Source: JAUVPY01 sp034412795 (GTDB lineage Bacteria; Chloroflexota; Anaerolineae; 4572-78; NAK82). Taken from it: a DNA stretch of 64,000 nucleotides. Position 1 is the first letter of the stretch. Every line of letters begins with the position of its first letter. Location: the NCBI GenBank assembly GCA_034412795.1, contig DAOUMD010000264.1, positions 1 through 64,000 of the forward strand, given 5' to 3'. The notes under the pieces were generated by a model. It searched no databases, was not told the DNA's origin, and saw only the letters and a program-made list of their open reading frames with translations. Shown piece after piece: positions 60,096-64,000 of this stretch. Made by a program: the position numbers and the translations under genes.

Positions 60096-60578
60096 TTAGC
60101 CGCCATAGTGCCAGGAAGTATCACGTAAGGCCATAGGTTTGGCGTCCGGGTCGCGCACGCCGGCCTCAACTACTTCTGCTACTACTACCGTGTGATCACC
60201 ACGTTTCACTACGTCGGTGACCTTGCATTCAAACCAGGCCGGGGCATCCAGCAAGAGAGGCGCACCGGTAACAGGCCCAGGTTCAAAAGCATATCCGCTT
60301 AGCTTATCCTCTTTGTACTCTGCGCGCTTGAAGAATGCCTGGGCCATTTCAGTTTGTCCCACAGCCAGCATATTGATGGCAAACTGGCCGCTTTCTTCAA
60401 CCATAGTGTGTGTCAGTGTATTGCCTTTTACGCCCATCATCACCAGGGGGGGAGCGAAGCTGGCCTGGCTGAGCCAGCTTACTGTGCTGGCGTTGTATTG
60501 GTTCTTATGCTCGACGGTCAGCAGGTACAGTCCGTGGGAGATCATACCTAACACAGTCTTCTTGGCCTCGAGGTTCAT
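60096..60578 (-). CDS. Flavin reductase-like FMN-binding protein
   Basis: 160 aa, split-barrel flavin-binding fold: LYLLTVEHKNQYNASTVSWLSQASFAPPLVMMGVK near the N-terminus, and FAINMLAVGQ. It resembles flavin reductase/FMN-binding proteins that reduce free or bound FMN. AAGGAGAC precedes the ATG. It lies 10 bp after the M50-TPR gene and is likely co-transcribed with it. Confidence 0.92.
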   Translation of the reverse strand: MNLEAKKTVLGMISHGLYLLTVEHKNQYNASTVSWLSQASFAPPLVMMGVKGNTLTHTMVEESGQFAINMLAVGQTEMAQAFFKRAEYKEDKLSGYAFEPGPVTGAPLLLDAPAWFECKVTDVVKRGDHTVVVAEVVEAGVRDPDAKPMALRDTSWHYGG

Positions 60579-60588
60579 GTTTGTCTCC

Positions 60589-61707
60589 TTAAGACAGATA
60601 ACGAATCATCTCGATTGTCAAGTAGATATAAAGGCACCCGGTGAATGCAAGCGTAAGTAGACCGCTCAACCCAAAGGTCAGCCAGTTTGGAGTGGGCTTG
60701 GTGCTGGTCCAGGGACCGGTCTCAGGCAGTGGTGTCTGAGAAGTCTCTATCTGGTTGGGATATGGCGTGTGTTCATTTGCCATAAGAGGTGCTTCGCTTA
60801 GCTTGTGCAGTTGTGCCCAGGCCTCACGCTTTGATTTCTCATCGGTGGCATACTGGGTGGCGCCCCGAAAGGCGTGGATGGCGCGGATTCGCTGGTTCAG
60901 GGCCAGATAAGCCAGCCCCATATTAACGTAGGCTGGGCCATAGTTGTGGTTACTGGCGATGGCTTGACGATAGCGAGCGATCGCGTCTTCATACTTGCCC
61001 TCGGCGTGGTATTCGGCGCCCAACTCGTAGTGGATGTCTGCTGGTTGGCGCTGAGCGCTTACTTTGTCTGGTGATGTGTCGGATTGCGTGGGCATCGGTT
61101 TCTGGTTGCTGCTGGTGAGTGGCCTGGGTTGATCGCTCGAACTGCGCAGCATACCTATCAGGCTGGCCAGAGCGGTGAAGCCGTCCAGAGTAGGGATTGG
61201 AAGCAGATTAAAAAAGGCCAATGCCAAATTAGCGTATATCGCGTAGGTGGTAAAGGCAGCCGTCAAAGTGACGGTGCTGGGGCTTATAGCCGACTCAGCG
61301 TTGACCAGCAGGCTTAATACATCTGACAGGTTTTGCTGGCTAAAGATGGACACCAGAGCGACCAACATAAGGGTAAGGACGAAAGTAACCCCGGCCAGCA
61401 ACAAGTTGGCGGTTGCACCCGCGATGGCTACCAGAAACATGCTAAGATAACGACGCTTAAAGTGGCTTGGATCTACCTGAACTGGTCGAGCCCAACCGAA
61501 CCCAAACAGGACAAATGTTAAGGTGCCGAACCAGGAGATATGCCGGAATGGGTTGAGCGTAATGCGTCCGCGCTCGACCTGCGACGAGTCGCCGAGAAGG
61601 TAGGCAACAAAAGTATGGGCCAGTTCATGAACGGTGAAACCGGCCAAGACGCCTGGAATGATAAGCAAGTTTGTCCACGAAGGTATGAATCGAGATAGGT
61701 CACTCAT
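60589..61707 (-). CDS. M50-like membrane metalloprotease with TPR tail
   Basis: 372 aa. Early helix with HELAH in FTVHELAHTFVAYLLG and second motif FNLLPIPTLDGF (metal Asp) mark a site-2 protease-like family without PDZ. After four to five helices a cytosolic segment (about 225-310) has two or three TPRs (YHAEGKYEDAIARYRQA, NMGLAYLALNQRIRAI). A final membrane helix ends the protein. Substrate unknown. It starts 3 bp after the stop of the upstream gene. Confidence 0.88.
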   Translation of the reverse strand: MSDLSRFIPSWTNLLIIPGVLAGFTVHELAHTFVAYLLGDSSQVERGRITLNPFRHISWFGTLTFVLFGFGWARPVQVDPSHFKRRYLSMFLVAIAGATANLLLAGVTFVLTLMLVALVSIFSQQNLSDVLSLLVNAESAISPSTVTLTAAFTTYAIYANLALAFFNLLPIPTLDGFTALASLIGMLRSSSDQPRPLTSSNQKPMPTQSDTSPDKVSAQRQPADIHYELGAEYHAEGKYEDAIARYRQAIASNHNYGPAYVNMGLAYLALNQRIRAIHAFRGATQYATDEKSKREAWAQLHKLSEAPLMANEHTPYPNQIETSQTPLPETGPWTSTKPTPNWLTFGLSGLLTLAFTGCLYIYLTIEMIRYLS

Positions 61708-61710
61708 ATG

Positions 61711-62211
61711 TTACGCCCTTTCCTTCAGTTCGAAAGGAACCCGGACTGTCTGAATGACCACATCGCTCAGCGCCAACTCTGCACGGGCGGTGTAAGTGGC
61801 GCCCGGCTCGGGGCTGCGCAGGTGCAGGGTGAAATCCAATTCGGGCTCTTTGTGCTCGACGATGAAGGTGGTGGCAATCTCATTCCCCCCTTGATCGAGA
61901 ATGCTTAATGTCACGTCTGGATACAGACTGGGTGGTCGATTGTTATCAGGCGTAGGGAAGTCCTCGGCTGTGGTCTGTTCGGGTATCGGGCTGTCAAGGA
62001 ACAGATCGACGTTGGGAGTGGTGGGTGATTGGTTGGACTTCGCTTCCTGGGTTTCTTCTAACGGCTGGGGCATATCGGGAAAATGGAGTAAATTGGAGCC
62101 TGCGCCCGGGCCATAGGCCGGCAACCCTGACACGCGCAGGATTAAGGACACACGTAGTAGGTCCGGCAAGGGTCGTGGGATGAGAGACTCAATACGAATC
62201 GGGTCAGGCAC
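61711..62211 (-). CDS. Protein of unknown function
   Basis: 166 aa from GTG 62211 (GGGAG, 6 nt before). No signal peptide or membrane helix. A Pro-rich, acidic middle part (about 60-100) separates an N-terminal ~50 residues (PRPLPDLLRVSLILRVSG) from a beta-rich C-terminal ~70 residues (DVTLSILDQGGNEI, TFIVEHKEPELDFTLHL). I recognise no family. It is translationally close to the M50-TPR gene, so it may be a partner. The ORF extends into the upstream repeat, which I exclude. Confidence 0.7.
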   Translation of the reverse strand: MPDPIRIESLIPRPLPDLLRVSLILRVSGLPAYGPGAGSNLLHFPDMPQPLEETQEAKSNQSPTTPNVDLFLDSPIPEQTTAEDFPTPDNNRPPSLYPDVTLSILDQGGNEIATTFIVEHKEPELDFTLHLRSPEPGATYTARAELALSDVVIQTVRVPFELKERA

Positions 62212-62229
62212 GTTTTTCTCCCGGGAAGT

Positions 62230-62441
62230 CAGCAAATCAGCAAATCAGCAGATCTGCAAATCGGAAATTTGCAGACACTTGTGCCCCCGCGCTGCTTGCG
62301 GGGCAGGTGCGCACACCCATGCTCGCCGCCCGCGCTGGCCGCAGGGCGGTGCAGGGCAGGTGTTTGCTGGTTTGCAGATTTGCGCATTTGCTCATTTGCC
62401 CATTTGCAGATTTGCGCATTTGCTGATTGATTATACATGGT
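62230..62441. repeat. Long palindrome with period-8 arms (family C, copy 2)
   Basis: Left arm: tandem AAATCAGC/AAATCTGC octamers (62230-62275). Right arm: tandem TTTGCAGA/TTTGCGCA octamers (62345-62441). The centre is GC-rich with another inverted pair around GGGGCAGGTGCG. It occupies the whole space between the unknown gene and the GT39 gene. Confidence 0.8.
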
Positions 62442-62460
62442 GGTGGCGTGGGCGTCAAAG

Positions 62461-64000
62461 CTACTGGTTGGGGAGGATTGTCACCAGTCCCAGCGAGATG
62501 GTATGTCCCTGGCCATCTTGGCGGGGGAGTGGCTGGACGGTGACCGGGTCGTACATCTCCACCTCAAGCCAATAATCGCCGGGAGGCAGATCGGCGGGCA
62601 ATACCAGACGCATGGGATGGCGGATGGGCTGCTCCGGCGGCCAGTCCGGACTGAGCAGAAGGCCTCCCACCGGCCATTCGTCTTGTTGGGCGGCCAAAGA
62701 TGCCTCGCCAGTCTGAGACGTGCCCCACAGCTTGAGCGAGACGGCATAGGGTGTCGCCGAGCCTTGGTTGCTGGCTGCACGCCACCAGAGCACCACGTCT
62801 AGCGGCTCTCCGGCCCGCGCGGTCGGTTCCACTTCCCAGCCCAGCAGAGATATTCCGCCTTCGAGGACTATTTTAGCTTCCGAGGGGGGGGACGGCTGGA
62901 TACTTGACATAAAACCTTGGACACGCATAAACGATTCGCCGGCGAAGAGCTGATCTTCAAAGGGGGTTGTATTGGTCGCCAGCCAATCGCGGATGAAACC
63001 CTCGGGGTCGGTCACGGTGTCGTAGATGCGTAGCACCCAGATGCGGGGGAAGGTTTGGGTCACGCGTTCCAGGATGGCGGCGGTCTCGGCCTGGGTGGTG
63101 GCGTAAAAGTCGGACTCGGGGTCCCCCCAGCCGAGATCGGGGGCGCCGTTGATAGTCCCGGTGCTCAACAGCAGCGGGCCAGCAGGGGGCGAGGTGGAAG
63201 GGGCCTCGGCGGGTTGGAAATCGGTGAGCCGGAGCCGGCCAGCGATAGGATGCTCGTAATAGTACAAGAAGCCGGGGTAGGCATACCCGGCGTTGATGAG
63301 AACTGCGTCGCCCGGGCGCCAGCGCTCGGCGATGTAGCCTATCGCGGTCCGAAAGTCGTCGGCGGCGTAGCGCGGGTTGGTGTGCAGTTGATAAACACTG
63401 AAGGCTGATCCGATCAGCAGCGCCAGGATAGCCGCGACGGCTAACGGCCAGACCCGACGCGACAGCCAGGCCAGCCCGGCTCCCAGCAGGATATAAAAAG
63501 CGGGCGCGTAGGTAAACACATAGCGCACGTGGTAAAGCGGGGTAATCAACGAGGCCAGGTAGATGAGGAGCAGGGGGGCGAAGGTGTAGGCGATGAGCAG
63601 GACTGGAGATTGGAGATTGGAGATTGGAGATTCCCCGATTTCTCGATTCCCCGATTTCCTGATTTCCTGATTTCCTGATTTCCTGATTTCCTGATTTCCC
63701 GATTTCCCGATTTCCCGATTCCCCGATTCCCCGATTCCAGGCAGGAGGGCCAAGAGGAAAAGGATGCCGGTCACCAGGAGAATGGGCCATACCTGGCTGG
63801 GTTGGACGGATTGGCCTAACGAGAGGGCGGTCCAGGCCTCGAGTAGAACCTTGTGGAACGGGATGAAGCCGCGCCAGGGAGGGACGGGCGGGTTGGTGGC
63901 CTGCTGCCAGGCAATGGGTAGCCAGGGGAGGTAGAGGATTAACACGGCAACCTGGGCCAGCAGCCAAGTCCCCAGCGTGCGAAAACGGCGGTTCCAGAGC
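62461..64000 (-). CDS. GT39-like membrane protein, N-terminus outside the window
   Basis: At least 512 codons; the frame is open to the window edge (LWNRRFRTLGTWLLAQVAV precedes the GTG at 63945). It has several membrane helices, then an inter-helix loop of KSGNQEIR-like octapeptides (DNA array 63602-63738). A soluble C-terminal half follows with a beta-sandwich end (SLLGWEVEPTARAGEPLDVV, LPPGDYWLEVEMYDP) similar to that of the 32696 protein. Probably another PMT-type envelope glycosyltransferase. Its catalytic N-terminal part is not in the window, so the family is inferred. Confidence 0.8.
   Translation of the reverse strand, partial: LWNRRFRTLGTWLLAQVAVLILYLPWLPIAWQQATNPPVPPWRGFIPFHKVLLEAWTALSLGQSVQPSQVWPILLVTGILFLLALLPGIGESGNREIGKSGNQEIRKSGNQEIRKSGNREIGESPISNLQSPVLLIAYTFAPLLLIYLASLITPLYHVRYVFTYAPAFYILLGAGLAWLSRRVWPLAVAAILALLIGSAFSVYQLHTNPRYAADDFRTAIGYIAERWRPGDAVLINAGYAYPGFLYYYEHPIAGRLRLTDFQPAEAPSTSPPAGPLLLSTGTINGAPDLGWGDPESDFYATTQAETAAILERVTQTFPRIWVLRIYDTVTDPEGFIRDWLATNTTPFEDQLFAGESFMRVQGFMSSIQPSPPSEAKIVLEGGISLLGWEVEPTARAGEPLDVVLWWRAASNQGSATPYAVSLKLWGTSQTGEASLAAQQDEWPVGGLLLSPDWPPEQPIRHPMRLVLPADLPPGDYWLEVEMYDPVTVQPLPRQDGQGHTISLGLVTILPNQ
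63602..63738. repeat. Period-7/8 tandem array inside the GT39 gene
   Basis: GGAGATT heptamers (63604-63631), then about 13 octamers CC(T/C)GATT(T/C). As in the 32696 gene, the frame stays open through the array and gives an 8-residue repeat between two membrane helices. Confidence 0.9.

Overview
The window looks like an ordinary chromosomal stretch of a Chloroflexota bacterium, probably Anaerolineae. This is inferred from three things. Secreted or anchored proteins carry long Thr/Pro-rich linkers (9461-10177, 45080-45964, 50354-52570). A giant Ser/Thr kinase with WD40 repeats is present. Intergenic regions and even genes are littered with short palindromic and period-7/8 repeats. I see no rRNA, tRNA, CRISPR array, integrase or transposase. 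All assignments come from reading motifs; no database search was possible.

Layout. 1-4.4 kb: end of an unknown gene, greA, lysS, purH, and a small virulence-factor-family protein. 4.5-13.1 kb: a GAF/class III nucleotide cyclase, a 48-aa Flp-type pilin, a parvulin lipoprotein, two anchored proteins of unknown function, a KaiC-like ATPase, a Nudix hydrolase and a metallophosphoesterase. 13.1-20.2 kb (minus): obg, a SagB-type oxidoreductase coupled to an ABC ATPase, a GT39 membrane protein, a P1 peptidase and a DUF1638 protein. 20.4-23 kb: a small membrane ORF and two GT4 glycosyltransferases. 23.2-24.7 kb: infC-rpmI-rplT, with infC apparently starting at AUU. 24.9-29.4 kb (minus): a Lon-like protease, a free-methionine-(R)-sulfoxide reductase and a secreted gluzincin. 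29.5-32.6 kb: the most unusual locus, described below. 32.7-37 kb (minus): a GT39 protein and aspS. 37.2-39.9 kb: a cNMP-binding histidine kinase and an MBL-STAS fusion. 39.9-43.5 kb (minus): an amidohydrolase-CYTH fusion, an acidic Cys protein, and a VKOR/DsbA pair. 43.7-48.7 kb: an RseP-like protease, a zinc-ribbon protein, a HEAT protein, an AEC transporter and a TPR protein. 48.7-50.1 kb (minus): an AraC-alkyltransferase fusion and ArfB. 50.3-58.4 kb: a subtilase lipoprotein, a kinase-nSTAND-WD40 giant and a GAF/zinc-finger protein. 58.5-64 kb (minus): DJ-1/PfpI, a methyltransferase, a flavin reductase, an M50-TPR protein, an unknown protein and a GT39 protein cut by the window edge.

Most interesting locus. 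Positions 29465-31928 form a well-bounded three-gene transcription unit, with a promoter (TCGACA-17-TACAAT) at one end and a hairpin plus T-run at the other. It encodes: (i) an N-terminal SAM-dependent methyltransferase fused to a domain with the hallmarks of HgcA, the membrane corrinoid protein of mercury methylation (a cap-helix motif starting NVWCAAG, then a multi-helix membrane domain); (ii) an HgcB-like dicluster ferredoxin; (iii) a Trm112-like zinc protein, a family that activates methyltransferases. A divergent gene encodes a secreted protein of Cys-containing DxDGDGxxD repeats. The cap-helix Lys of true HgcA is Gly here, so the substrate may not be mercury.

The second theme is repeats. 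Four copies of a ~95-bp palindromic element are present; two supply the stop codon of the preceding gene and one abuts it. Many other palindromes have arms built of period-7/8 words. Period-8 arrays sit inside two of the GT39 genes (a short period-7/8 array in the third), where they could cause frame-shifting phase variation.
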